Shown here piece after piece: positions 43,001 through 61,059 of a stretch of 64,000 nt of DNA. The stretch spans positions 56,012 to 120,011 of the forward strand of contig NW_026042690.1 of the NCBI RefSeq assembly GCF_023856365.1, in the 5' to 3' direction. Under the pieces are notes generated by a model. It saw only the letters and a list, made by a program, of their open reading frames with translations, made no database searches and had not been told where the DNA came from. The DNA comes from Brienomyrus brachyistius. Taxonomy: Eukaryota > Chordata > Actinopteri > Osteoglossiformes > Mormyridae. The position numbers were made by a program, and so were the translations under genes. The stretch's first letter is position 1; the number at the start of each line of letters is the position of its first letter.

Positions 43001-44079
43001 CTGCACGGCCGGGTGTAAGACAACCCGGGCGGCACGAAAAATTATTTTTAAAAAGTAAAATATGTATCGTGCACCTGTCATCGCATGTGGAATCACTGTG
43101 ATTAACAGTCTTTGATTCTTCATCTTTATCCCCATGTCGGGATCTTGCATCGCCACAATGACTTGTTCAATCTGGGATAAGAAGAATAGTCAAAATCGTG
43201 AAATCAAGGTGACGACAGACATAGTGAAAACGTTCAACCTAGTAATATAATAATTGCTTAATGTGTGATTTGATATGTAATCGTTATATTCATCATTAAA
43301 TCACCGGAGAGACACACTCATATATTTAGGCATATATATAAGTAAACTACAAGGTTTTTCCTCTGACTATCTTAACTGCACGTCAAAGACGTTATCGGAT
43401 ATTCCCGACTACAGACTTTCGGTTTGATCATTTATTCGCGTTATTAATTCGGCTCCTGATTACATTAAACTAAACATGCTCAGATTGTTACAACCTTTGC
43501 TTGTCGGTTATTTTTGGGATCTTTCTGGATGGGCTCAAGGCGGGGTCTGTAAGCACAAGCAAACTGCCAGCACTTTTGTTTTACATGAAAATAGTTTGAT
43601 GTCGGCCTATTGCGTTATTGTCTGGCTATAATTTGGAGGCAATATTAAACAATAGGCCCATATATTGTAAATATACATGTTGTGTTGTTTTGTTGTTATC
43701 ACAAACGTATAGCCTGATCATAAATTTCATGGATACCTGGATGTTGTATGTTCCATTATATTTATGAATGAATGATTTATGTGAAGTCTGGCTTAGATTC
43801 GAGAATTAATCATATAGATTAAAAAAAGTTTTCATTTAAAACTTATCTCATATAATAAAATCCTCGTCCGAACGAACATATGTCAGAATGAAAAAACATT
43901 TAAATTATTTTTGTGATGCATCAGTATCAATAGCTACAACGTCATAACAGATATAGATATAATGCGGTTCATACTTTTGAAGTTGATGCGTATCTCCCGA
44001 AAAAAATCAACTCCAGAAGAGTCCGCGTCTGTAAATGCCTGAACTTCGGAATCGATCCTACCTTTGTTAGGCGCGGCAT
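34062..44079 (-). CDS. rgs11: rgs11, regulator of G-protein signalling 11 (one short exon not found)
   Basis: R7-family RGS protein: it works with G-beta-5 to speed GTP hydrolysis by G-alpha-o, chiefly at synapses of retinal ON-bipolar cells. Exons in coding order on the minus strand: 44079-44062 (ATG; MPRLTK), 43171-43075, 42782-42732, 41568-41462, 41078-41027, 40916-40858, 40308-40232, 39896-39815, [gap], 36844-36816, 36527-36466, 35766-35653, 35559-35444, 35072-34985, 34856-34718, 34634-34552, 34194-34062 (TAA). The DEP domain spans exons 2-4 ([32 protein letters not shown]). The DHEX part covers exons 5-8 ([22 protein letters not shown]). The GGL domain for G-beta-5 runs from YYKRE through [14 protein letters not shown] to [11 protein letters not shown]. 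The RGS domain spans [15 protein letters not shown] to LARAIEPQE (exons 12-15). [14 protein letters not shown] and [15 protein letters not shown] fit RGS11 better than RGS9. Phase requires a missing exon of length 3n+1 between 39815 and 36844, encoding the variable linker after NRPP. I saw about 435 codons. Confidence 0.93.
35190..35355 (-). mobile_element. tRNA-headed SINE in rgs11 intron
   Basis: Read on the minus strand, a tRNA-like head (GTGTGACTCAGCAGATTGGG, then AGCTCAAATCCCAGAG as B-box) is followed by a body (TGGGCC, CCAGGGACTGACTGACCCTG) and a poly-A tail (poly-T at 35197-35210). Confidence 0.6.
35945..36090 (-). mobile_element. tRNA-headed SINE fragment
   Basis: The minus strand shows the B-box-like CGCCGGTTCAAGCCTGGCTT and the shared body GGGTCCTTGAACAAGGCCC, as in the other copies in this window. 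Confidence 0.55.
36897..37157. mobile_element. CCAAT-rich MITE, copy 1
   Basis: A ~260-base element with inverted ends: TGGGAGTTTTACTTGCGCAA and AAATGTTCTGAGGGCA on the left pair with TGCCCTCAGAACATTT and GGTAAAACTCCCA on the right. Just inside each end is ATTGGTTCAGAGAGATAACC, or its complement, followed by AATCAGA. A copy lies at 40530-40766, and a third forms the flank of the 29-bp array at 50.4 kb. No convincing target duplication was found. Confidence 0.8.
37475..37500. repeat. Short TA-rich tract
   Basis: TATATATATAGATATTAATATA within the large rgs11 intron; no other feature nearby. Confidence 0.5.
38600..38800 (+). mobile_element. tRNA-headed SINE
   Basis: The plus strand shows A-box-like GTGGCTGAGCGGGTTGGCAG and B-box-like GGTTGCCGGTTTAAATCCCA. 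The family body (CACTGGACCCCTGAG, CCCTAAACCCCCAACTGCTC) and a 3' end with AATAAAAGGTACATCTGC follow. It lies inside the rgs11 gap intron. Confidence 0.7.
39228..39250. repeat. Poly-C tract
   Basis: A run of about 21 C residues in an rgs11 intron. Confidence 0.9.
39480..39665 (-). mobile_element. tRNA-headed SINE
   Basis: The minus strand starts GGGGCAGAGTGGTGGCTCTG, has B-box TTGGTTCAAATCCTGTGAA, and continues with the family body (GGGCCTTTCAGCAAGGGCC). Confidence 0.65.
40530..40766. mobile_element. CCAAT-rich MITE, copy 2
   Basis: Same element as at 36897-37157. Left end GGTGGGAGGTTTTCTTACAC and AATGTTCTGAGGGCAGAAGG; right end CCTTCTACCCTCATAATATT and AAGTAAAACTCCCATGAG. Internal TGATTGGTTCGGATAGATAA and AACCAATCAGATTGCAG closely resemble the 29-bp unit of the array at 50.46 kb. 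Confidence 0.8.
41214..41346. mobile_element. Non-autonomous DNA element, shortened copy
   Basis: Begins GTGTTTCCCAATCCGGTCCT and ends in an imperfect inverted copy (CGGACCAGATTGAGAAATAC). It contains two CTCCCAGCTC-type blocks. It is related to 47411-47580 but lacks part of the interior. Confidence 0.6.
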
Positions 44080-44640
44080 CTGTGTCTTGCAGCTGTTCCC
44101 TTGGATAAAGATGTTAATTGTCATGCTTACAGCATCTCGATCTCCGGCGTTTGTGAAGTTGGGATTGATGCTGTCCTGTGTTTTTTTTTTCCTTCCACAC
44201 TTAAGCTCTGCTTGTTACTGCCCCATAGCGGAGCGCAAGTGAAACGGACTACCGGAGATTTGCACTGTTTTTCTGTTAGTGTGTATAATCAAAATATGAC
44301 TCAGTTTGGCCAGTTAGAAAAATATGATAATAGAAAAGTATTCTTTTCCTCTCACTTTTTTTTCTTGATTTAATTACCGACTTCACGTACTTACACTGTG
44401 TCCCGTTGCACGATGTAATATTGCGAAACTATGATTTTGTGGCAGTGTTTTGTAAAGGAATTTTCCGTTTAATCATCGTCTTAGTATAAAGCTATATGGT
44501 TGTTCTGGTATCAGTGGACGTACATTATGTATTTTTTCTTCTCTTGAGCACCATGGTCATGACATGAAGCTCAGTCATTGATTACTCGCAAATGTTAGTA
44601 GTCATCCGCTGTTTATCTTGAAGATGTAAAAGTAGTGCGC
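44080..44640. other. Divergent intergenic region upstream of rgs11
   Basis: The 5' flank of rgs11 (minus). No U2AF2 exon or other coding sequence was found here. Confidence 0.4.
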
Positions 44641-44647
44641 GTACATC

Positions 44648-44719
44648 TCCTCGTTAGTATAGTGGTGAGTATCCCCGCCTGTCACGCGGGAGACCGGGGT
44701 TCGATTCCCCGACGGGGAG
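44648..44719 (+). tRNA. tRNA-Asp (anticodon GTC)
   Basis: A 72-base intact tRNA. The acceptor arm TCCTCGT pairs with ACGGGGA, with G at the discriminator position. The anticodon stem CCCGC...GCGGG encloses GTC at 44681-44683. Internal pol III promoter boxes are present (TTAGTATAGTGG and GGTTCGATTCC). A TTTTT terminator follows 10 bases downstream at 44730-44734. It sits between the divergent rgs11 and u2af2 exons. Confidence 0.97.
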
Positions 44720-44754
44720 AGTCTGCATCTTTTTGCCTCGGTCTCAAAAGGCAC

Positions 44755-44905
44755 CAAGCTAGAACCGGCCCCGTGTTAGTGGAAACGGGGCTTGTGACTT
44801 GTACTCATGCATAATATTCTGCGGGTCGCTCAGCAGCGCAGCATATGAAACTAGACTCGGATTGTAAGTGCTTTGGATGAAAGTGTCCGCAAAATAAATA
44901 GATAA
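44755..44905 (+). mobile_element. SINE 3' fragment
   Basis: Ends TAAGTGCTTTGGATGAAAGT followed by GTCCGCAAAATAAATAGAT, the usual 3' terminus of a widespread fish SINE. The head is degraded. Confidence 0.5.
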
Positions 44906-45004
44906 ATGTACTAGACTTGTCAGTCATTTTTTTTCTCGTTTGCCTGTTTTGATGTCTTCAGACGTCTGCCTGTCTTCATTCAGTGTGTCTGCCTGTCTTT
45001 TTAG

Positions 45005-53457
<8,453 letters not shown>

Positions 53458-54493
53458 TCCGTCGCCTATCTGAGCCAATCAGATTGTCCGTCGCCTATCT
53501 GAGCCAATCAGATTGTCCGTCGCCTATCTGAGCCAATCAGATTGTCCGTCGCCTATCTGAGCCAATCAGATTGTCCGTCGCCTATCTGAGCCAATCAGAT
53601 TGTCCGTCGCCTATCTGAGCCAATCAGATTGTCCGTCGCCTATCTGAGCCAATCAGATTGTCCGTCGCCTATCTGAGCCAATCAGATTGTCCGTCGCCTA
53701 TCTGAGCCAATCAGATTGTCCGTCGCCTATCTGAGCCAATCAGATTGTCCGTCGCCTATCTGAGCCAATCAGATTGTCCGTCGCCTATCTGAGCCAATCA
53801 GATTGTCCGTCGCCTATCTGAGCCAATCAGATTGTCCGTCGCCTATCTGAGCCAATCAGATTGTCCGTCGCCTATCTGAGCCAATCAGATTGTCCGTCGC
53901 CTATCTGAGCCAATCAGATTGTCCGTCTCCTATCTGAGCCAATCAGATTGTCCGTCGCCTATCTGAGCCAATCAGATTGTCCGTCGCCTATCTGAGCCAA
54001 TCAGATTGTCCGTCGCCTATCTGAGCCAATCAGATTGTCCGTCGCCTATCTGAGCCAATCAGATTGTCCGTCGCCTATCTGAGCCAATCAGATTGTCCGT
54101 CGCCTATCTGAGCCAATCAGATTGTCCGTCGCCTATCTGAGCCAATCAGATTGTCCGTCGCCTATCTGAGCCAATCAGATTGTCCGTCGCCTATCTGAGC
54201 CAATCAGATTGTCCGTCGCCTATCTGAGCCAATCAGATTGTCCGTCGCCTATCTGAGCCAATCAGATTGTCCGTCGCCTATCTGAGCCAATCAGATTGTC
54301 CGTCGCCTATCTGAGCCAATCAGATTGTCCGTCGCCTATCTGAGCCAATCAGATTGTCCGTCGCCTATCTGAGCCAATCAGATTGTCCGTCGCCTATCTG
54401 AGCCAATCAGATTGTCCGTCGCCTATCTGAGCCAATCAGATTGTCCGTCGCCTATCTGAGCCAATCAGATTGTCCGTCGCCTATCTGAACCAA
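53458..54493 (-). repeat. 29-bp satellite array, inverted right arm (~36 units)
   Basis: At 53457/53458 the orientation flips in one step: ...CTGATTGG joins TCCGTCGCCTATCTGAGCC. From here to 54493 the same 29-base unit runs in reverse complement. Nearly all units are of the GAGCCAATC type; a single CGTCTCC variant lies at about 53925. The last unit reads CTATCTGAACCAAT before unique sequence. The two arms together could fold into a hairpin of about 1 kb per strand. Confidence 0.98.
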
Positions 54494-55800
54494 TTTTTTG
54501 TGTTTGTGAAAACGGGTCTTTAATCGGGGAAACGGAGCGGGTAGAGCAGGACGGAACGCAGGCATTGACAAACTACAATGACGGACAGGGCAAACAGGTA
54601 AGACCAGGACTTAAAATAGGTCATGACTAATCAAAGTAATCGGGCAAAGCAGGAGACGATCAGGGAAGCACACGTGGGTAATCAGGGGGCGTGGCACACA
54701 CGAGGAGCGGACAAGCCGGGCATATATGTATATCTATATAAAACCTCATTAATGAGGGACAGGGAACAGAACGGACAGACAGAACTGGCACAGGGGAAGG
54801 AGCCAGGACAAGACTTGACATAAGACAGGAAAGGCAGAGAAACAGATCAGAAAGGGGGACACGGAGGGAACAGGCAGGACAAAAGGACCGGGAGTGAACG
54901 AAGGGAACATCGGGGAAAGAGGAGCAGAAGCCAGAGGGACGAGGGACAAAGAGAGGAGGGACAGAGACAGGAGGAACAAAGCGAGGGGGAGCAGAGGCAG
55001 GAGGGACAAAGACGGGAGGCCAGGGAGAGAAGGAGGGGGAACCAAGAGGAGCCCGAGGGAGACCCAGCGGGCGACGGGAGGCAGCCGGAAGGGCTGCAGG
55101 CGGCCGGGAGGCCGGAGCCGGAGGGGCCGAGGAGATGGGGTGAGGGACAGACGCAGGGACGAAGGAGGGAGTCGGAGGGGAGACCAGGGAAGGGGACGAA
55201 GGAGCTGGAAGGGACCCTGGCGAGGGCAAGGAGAGAGGGGGAGCCGCAGCAGACGGCGACGTCCTCCGACACGCCAGAGCGGGAGGACCAGCAGGCGAAT
55301 GAGGAGCCGCCGTCGGGGGGCCCGCAGGCAACCGATAAGACGCCGGAGGAGGGACCGAGGCAGGGCGACGAGGCCGCGGAGGGGGACCCGCAGACGACAG
55401 CCGACCCGGAGGGCCAGGACCCGCAGGCGCCGACCAAGCCCTAGCGCCGGCGAGGGAGGGCGAGCCAGGGGGCTGGGCGGGTGGGACCCCAGCCGTGCGT
55501 CTGTGTCCTCTCCCCTTATGGGACACAGACATAAGGACCCGTGGCCGGGGTCGGGCTCGTCGGGGTGAGGGTACCAGAGTCACAGGGGGAGAAGGGACTG
55601 GAGTGGGGCCAGGGACTGGAGCTGCAGGCTGCAGAGGGGGCGCCTGCCCGGGAGCTGCAGGCAGGGAAAGCGCCTCGGACGTGGGCGCGGTAGCTGCAGG
55701 CAGCGGAGACGGCTGCTCGGGCTCTGGGGCCGCAGGGGGCACTTATTTTATTATATAAAATAAGTGTCACACAACCGGGGTGACATGCCTTGCCTGCTTG
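54494..55800 (-). mobile_element. GC-rich retroelement-like segment, probable 5'/3' remnant
   Basis: The minus strand starts near 55800 with AAGCAGGCAAGGCATGTCAC and GGTTGTGTGACAC, followed by a proline/alanine/serine-rich open frame (55742-54660, 360 codons). It ends in a C/T-rich tail (CCGCTCCGTTTCCCCGATTA, then AAGACCCGTTTTCAC). Such tails close many fish retroelements. No reverse transcriptase, integrase or gag motif is visible, so the class is unknown. The start motif is shared with each unit of the satellite at 20460-22254. The long open frame may merely reflect the stop-poor GC-rich sequence. Confidence 0.45.
55742..55770. repeat. Short palindrome
   Basis: CACTTATTTTAT and ATAAAATAAGTG form a near-perfect hairpin stem around TATAT at the boundary of the GC-rich segment. 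Confidence 0.7.
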
Positions 55801-55802
55801 TG

Positions 55803-56280
55803 GGATGAGGAAGACTCAGGGACTGGAAATGGGATTAAAACTGAAGATGTGCTCATTCCTTTGTGTATTTACAAATTTTCCTTCCGTCAGACATGAGGAG
55901 TTTGCTGCTATATTTGGCACTAATAGAGATTCTGATGCTGCTATTTTTATTGTCTATTAGTTTGTTATTATTTACAAGTTCTTTTGTGTTTTTGCATTTT
56001 TCTCTTCTGGTTAATTAACTGCTGTCTGATTGCTGTGAAGTATGAGTGTGGTGAGTAAGACTCAGGGACTGGAAGTGGGATTACAACTGAAGATAACATG
56101 CTTATTCCTTTTTGTATTGTTTACAAATTTCCTTCCGTCAAACATGAGGAGTTTGCTGCTATATTGTGCACTAACAGAGATTCTGATGCTGCTATTTTTA
56201 TTGTTTATAAATGTGTTATTGTTTCCAAGTTGAGTATTCAATAAATGCTAAATTGAGAAATTTTGTGTATCGTTTGTTAT
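55803..56280. repeat. Direct duplication of ~170 bases
   Basis: 55808-55975 (GACTCAGGGACTGGAAATGG, ATGAGGAGTTTGCTGCTATA, GATTCTGATGCTGCTATTTT) recurs at 56060-56225 with the same order and about 90 percent identity by eye. The two copies are separated by ~80 bases. Confidence 0.85.
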
Positions 56281-56289
56281 TATTAGTGT

Positions 56290-56432
56290 GATATTTTACC
56301 ATGCAAATAGAGGGGAAAACGTCCAATTATCGGCCAAAAAAAATCAGCAGCATATATCGGCCATCGCCTGACCCTGACTCCTAAATATCGGCATCGGCTA
56401 TTGAAAAACCCATATCGGTCGACCTCTAGTAA
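56290..56432 (-). mobile_element. hAT-like element end
   Basis: The plus strand ends ATCGGCATCGGCTATTGAAA, then CCCATATCGGTCGACCTCTA. On the minus strand this is TAGAGGTCGACCGATATGGG, a terminus repeated in many fish genomes. The matching other end was not located; the direct duplication next door may be internal to the same element. Confidence 0.5.
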
Positions 56433-56467
56433 CAGTACATTCTGTCCAATTCATCCATCGAGTTAAG

Positions 56468-56734
56468 TCACACACCCACTTGAGGGGGCACTCCGGCAGA
56501 CGTGAGGATGGGGATGTTCTTTCCGCTATAACATCCACTGCAGAAGTACATCTCGCTCCTGTTCACAGGGCTTACTTCAATGATGAAGCAGGGCTGGTTG
56601 TCTGGACAAGTGAAGTTGTCCTGCTGCTGGGTCTCGGTGCCGTTTTTCCACCTAAGCTTGAAGGTGGAAATGTGTTCCAACTTGGTCCCTGGGACTGCAG
56701 CATAGCCAAACATCGCGAGCAGCGTCGGCCACAC
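56468..56734 (-). other. Unassigned open frame with signal-like start and N-glycosylation sites
   Basis: The minus-strand frame reads WPTLLAMFGYAAVPG (hydrophobic, signal-like), then HISTFKLRWKNGTETQQQ and NFTCPDNQPCFIIEVSPVNR, then SEMYFCSGCYSG, ending in a stop after PPQVGV. There are three N-x-S/T sites and four cysteines in a short span, which looks like an extracellular domain exon. I could not place it in a family. The first ATG in frame is inside the hydrophobic stretch; an upstream in-frame stop precedes it. It could be an exon of an immune-type receptor or chance. Confidence 0.3.
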
Positions 56735-56799
56735 CCACCACCAGAACCATCACACCGTCCTATACACATAAAGAAGAACTAAAACATAGAGTGTTGTGA

Positions 56800-57340
56800 C
56801 AATCTATGCGTTAATGTTTGGCAGCATAGGTGATTCGTTAAAATTATACCGAAGAATGGAAAATGTGATATTTAGAATATTTTTTGCCATTTAGTAGCTA
56901 ATTTAAGCACTTACCCAATGCCTCAATTTGTTTTAGGTCAGTAATGTCTGAGCCAAAAGAATGAATGTATGAATTTAATACAATTCACCCACTCCCACCC
57001 ACACACAAATCTGAAATTCAATTTATTAAGACACTTCTTAAACATTAGTGCATTAACAAAAAAGGAAAATCTTAAGAGATTCAGTAGGATTTTCTATGTT
57101 AGACTTAAGTTAATAGTTCAATAGTTTTTATATATTTCAGTATACCAATTTGACTTTAATGTTGAAACAGATGCTAAAACATGGAATAATTTCATAACTA
57201 GAGAAACATGTTATTCACAAACACTAGCAAAGGTAGCTTATAGTTAAACTTACTTAAGTCAGCAAGTCAGGCTACAGTGTGTAAGAATTGTCGTAAACGA
57301 TAATTTGTCTCAGTCTTACATGACAGAATAAGTAAACAGA
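56800..57340. other. No feature recognised
   Basis: AT-rich; short frames only. Confidence 0.4.
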
Positions 57341-57349
57341 AAATATAAA

Positions 57350-57480
57350 ATGGCTGAAACAGCATCATTAACGCCAGCTACAGTAGAGGCGCAGAAAAGG
57401 TGTCATGACTGAAGTATTCCCAAACTTTGGAAGACCGCATGCGAGCCTTTTTTGCCGCGTGTTTCTCCAGAGGCTCCGGA
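57350..57480 (-). pseudogene. hAT transposase N-terminal (BED finger) scrap
   Basis: One minus-strand frame reads ARMRSSKVWEYFSH, matching the S-K-V-W-x-Y-F start of BED zinc fingers in hAT transposases. The remainder is lost. Confidence 0.45.
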
Positions 57481-58019
57481 GCTCCGCTGGTTGACGCAGC
57501 CAAGTTGGCTCATGTGCAGGGGGACAAGCGGCAAATTTCTTTTTTGCAGGGTGGTAGGTGATGTCTCATTAATATTTCTGAGAGAAGTGCTACATGATTG
57601 GCCAGTGCATGCCTTACAAAATGGTGCGGCACTGCATCCAAGCCTGCGGCACTCAGAGTCACAAATACAGTGGAAACCATTTGTAGTAATTACGTCTGTC
57701 TGGCTGATTTCCAACTAATTGATATTTGTATATTTATTACATGAATATAAGGTAATATAAGGTAATAGAAGAGGTATTTAATGGTTTTCCGTCTGAGGAA
57801 TTTGCAAAAAACTGCAGTGCATGATGGGTCGGATCTAAAGGCTGCCTAACGTCCTCATCTGTAGGACGACTTACATCAAGACTAGGAAGGTGCATAATGT
57901 TCATGCCTGGTTGCGTTTGTTGGTCCAGAAAGTAATTCAATTTCGCCATGTAGGTTACGTTCTTAAAAACTGCTTGGAATATAGCCCGATTATATGCTGT
58001 GGGCCTTTTAATTTCTTTG

Positions 58020-58230
58020 TTTACCAGGTAGGCTACCTTCTTTAAACTGCGTTTTGTTAGACTACATATTTAGGGAGGTCTTTATAAATTTATTGTAGTC
58101 TTTATAAATATGTACATAGTTTAGCCTAACCCAGCCACTTAAGGGAGCAAGCCAGCTCAACTAGGTGTCGGTCCCAAGCCCGGATTAATGGGGAGGGTTG
58201 GCGTCAAGAAATAAAGAGACTGTATCTTCA
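58020..58230 (-). repeat. Dispersed repeat; inverted copy of 15530-15735
   Basis: AGCCCGGATTAATGGGGAGG and AGCCACTTAAGGGAGCAAGC... match 15.5-15.7 kb in reverse complement, with a ~60-base extra AT-rich piece in this copy. Confidence 0.75.
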
Positions 58231-58454
58231 CTGCATGACTGATGTCAAAATGTGTGAAATATGTGGTTGTATAAATAAATTCATTAAAGTAGGTTAATGA
58301 TTCTGTGCTGTCTAAATTGTATAGAAAATTTCTACATATAGCCAAACAAATCTCCTCCTGTTTGAAAAGGCATAGAAAAAGCAATTTAGCCACTAAAACT
58401 TTACAGTTTTTGTGAGGGACAGTCGAATTCTCTCGTTAAGTTTTTTGTGATCCT

Positions 58455-58640
58455 GCACCTACACTTTGCCGGCCCCAGGAGGATGGGCTCCCCCTTTGAG
58501 TTTGGTCCCTCCCAAGGTTTCTTCCTTCTTGGGAGTTTTTCCATGCTATCGGCGCCTATGGCTTACTCACTGGGGGCTTTGGGTGGGCATGATATAAAGC
58601 AAAGCATTTTCCCTTCCAGTTTCCTCCTCTGGTCCACATT
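58455..58640 (+). repeat. Common fish repeat fragment
   Basis: GGAGGATGGGCTCCCCCTTT, CCAAGGTTTCTTCCTTCTTG and GGCTTACTCACTGGGGGCTT form a block found repeatedly in fish genomes, probably a transposon untranslated region. Confidence 0.5.
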
Positions 58641-58829
58641 GCAGGACCATCAGCCATCAGAAACAGCCCAGACAGTCTCCTTCAGCTTCTTTAGTGTCCT
58701 TGGAAGCCAAGGCAGTTTTAGATCTGAGAGGAGGTTTATCAGAAGGACACATATTACGTCGTTTGTCCTGAAATGTAACATGGGGAGGAAAAGTTAAGCG
58801 GTTTAGTCAGATTGGAGTCGTTTATTCAG

Positions 58830-59202
58830 CAGTGGCAGCGCCAGTGACTTAATGCTACAGGTGCTATAGGGGAGTGAGATTATTTAGAGCGGGTGCTTTA
58901 GCTTTTCAGCTTATGTAGATGCTGTATAGAAGCACACAGCACGATAAGCTACAGCATGGATAAAATATGATAAAATATGAAATTCTAACGTCTAGCTCAC
59001 AGAGCCTCTATGTGTACTTTGAAGAAAAAATACACTACAAGTATGCTATAAAAACCGCAAAAATGTCTTACACAATATACAGATTTTACAGATAGTTAAA
59101 GAAAAAATGAAACCAATATTTTGGGGGTGCTGTGGGGGTACTATGGTCATTGGAGGAGGAGCTAGAGCCCCCCCCCCAAGCTTTTCCCTGGTGCTGCCAC
59201 TG
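58830..59202. mobile_element. hAT-type MITE with 8-bp target duplication (7/8)
   Basis: A 373-base element starts CAGTGGCAGCGCCAG and ends CTGGTGCTGCCACTG. The flanking octamers are TTATTCAG (58822-58829) and TTGTTCAG (59203-59210), differing at one base. It lies just downstream of the last exon found for the chemerin-like gene. Confidence 0.8.
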
Positions 59203-59351
59203 TTGTTCAGATTAAAAGTAACCTTGTCATTAATAAACAGTACTCTGATCAAATTTTTGCATGTACAAACACAATCAAAGTTTAACCACATGTTTAGACA
59301 CAATTCACACACCTGTTACATTTCCATAATGCTAAGACTCTCTACACTTAC

Positions 59352-60649
59352 TTCATCCACTTTCTTGTTTGGTACACAGTCAATTGATGGATGTGTAAGA
59401 TTATTACCAGACCGTCTGCTGCAAACTCTACAGTTAATGAATGGCTGCAAAAACACACAGACACACAAAAACAGTATTTAAAGAGTGGTGGGCAATAAAT
59501 ACAGTGAGAGAAGGTGTAGTAAAGATATATCTAAAGATTTAAGGCAGAGCTGCTGGACTGCAGGGTTTAATGACACAGAACAATTTTAGAGGAAAGAGCT
59601 TCCAAAGCAGGGTCACCTTAAGGCTATATTATACAAAGCAAGTTCATCTAAAAGTATGAACAACAAATCCCGTTTAACTGAACACTGCTCTGTATTAAAA
59701 TACTGTCCTCCGATCAAGCTAAGTGGTCCTGTAGTTCACTATTTAAAGAGGTAAATTTAAAGGGTAATTCACACTGCGCATCTACCCTGCTCTGACCAGA
59801 TTTAATTGCCCTTTCACCACAAAACACCACACTGCCATTTAAGGCTGATTTCAACTGCCTGGTAATCCAGCCTTTAAGCCTGTAAACCTACTAAAATTTG
59901 AGAATAAGGTGATGGAACTGGCTGTTTGAGGCCACCTATCTATTTGTTACTTTATTGTTGGCTAACTTTCCTCCGCAGGGCATCAAAAAAGTTAACATGA
60001 ACCTAAATTAATTTGCTAACTGATATGTCCAATGCTCACAGTCACAGTGACTCTTTACTTACCCTCTTGTCCATGAAAATACAGTCAGCCCGATGGTCTG
60101 TTGCAGTTGACTTTGGACATTTTGTTGCTCTCAAGAGAATCTCAATGTCAATGTATTCACTGCTGATCTAAATCACATAAACACGTTATATACAAAATTG
60201 CCTACAACTGTTTTAAAGGCAATATAACAAACAATAATCACCCAAAAAATGGCAAACTGTCACAGACTTGACTGCAGCAGATTCAGAGAGAAACTGTGAG
60301 AAGGTAAAATTGACCAGGGCTGAGATATACAACCATCACTTTCATTGTGAAGAGACATTAAGCATCATATGCATTGAAATTAAAACATCAAAATCAATGT
60401 GATTCTCATTAGTTCAGCTTGCAGATGATGAAAGTTTCACACTTTTGTAAACACTTTCTCAGCAGTTACCTTCGGACGGCCCTGGATGTTATAGAAATTC
60501 ATGTGCTGACGGGTTCCTTGATGAGCATTTTCGACTGCGAGTTTAATGGCCGTCTTGTAGAGTGCAGGGAGACTGTGGTAATCTTGCTGGGCCTCTGTGG
60601 AGATAAGCAGAGCTCCATAAGCCAAAACCAGAACCAGCAGGCGGGTCAT
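59352..60649 (-). CDS. Chemerin-like (rarres2-like) secreted protein, three exons, 3' end not found
   Basis: Exons on the minus strand: 60649-60470 (ATG), 60167-60063, 59444-59352, all phase 0 with GT donors and AG acceptors. The protein starts with a signal peptide (MTRLLVLVLAYGALLISTEA), then an amphipathic helix (LPALYKTAIKLAVENAHQG) as at the start of cystatin folds. Exons 2-3 supply a strand (YIDIEILLRATKC) and five cysteines spaced C-x11-C-x10-C-x2-C-x14-C (ATKCPKS, RADCIF, INCRVC, SIDCVP), closely matching mammalian chemerin. Chemerin is a secreted precursor whose processed C-terminus attracts leukocytes and acts on adipocytes through CMKLR1. The last exon, which would carry that peptide, was not recognised below 59352. 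The exon 2 acceptor was chosen at TTTAG/ATCAGC because the nearer AGs give a stop. It may be a paralogue rather than true rarres2. Confidence 0.62.
59453..60060. other. Intron of the chemerin-like gene
   Basis: Nothing else recognised. Confidence 0.5.
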
Positions 60650-60794
60650 CTTCCTCTCAGCTTTGAAGGGAGAAGCAGGACTGAGGACACTGATCTGTGG
60701 TCCCCTTATCCAGCACGTCCAGGGGCGTGTCCTTCACCCGAAACAAACAGACCTTTGAACAACATTGGAAAACTCTTCAGGATGAATCGAGGCA

Positions 60795-60905
60795 GGTGGT
60801 CAAGTGGGTTTATTGTTATTTCAGCAATATACACAGTACACAGTGAAAGGAAACATTGTTCCTCCTGGACCACGGTGCAAGACAAAGAAGAAAAACAGAA
60901 ACAAC
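60795..60905 (-). mobile_element. LINE 3' end fragment
   Basis: On the minus strand, CCTTTCACTGTGTACTGTGT then ATATTGCTGAAATAACAATA is the usual 3' end of fish L2-type LINEs. Confidence 0.5.
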
Positions 60906-61059
60906 ACAAGATGACACAAGTGCGGGCAAGATAGAACTATACAGAGTGAAAGGAGCACAAACAGAGGGAGAAAGTGCAAGATAAACACAAGAGCAACAAT
61001 ACAATACTACAGGACAAGACAGCGCAGTCAAGAACACAGAGTGCAGCCAGAGCTAACCT

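Noticed and set aside
54894..55568. 224-codon Arg/Gly-rich plus-strand protein
   Set aside because: It is the shadow of the stop-poor GC-rich segment; no domain and no codon signal.
54660..55742. 360-codon Pro/Ala-rich minus-strand gene
   Set aside because: Low-complexity frame in a GC-rich retroelement-like segment; other frames are open there too. Reported only as part of that segment.
60419..60934. 171-codon plus-strand gene
   Set aside because: Antisense shadow of the first exon of the chemerin-like gene.
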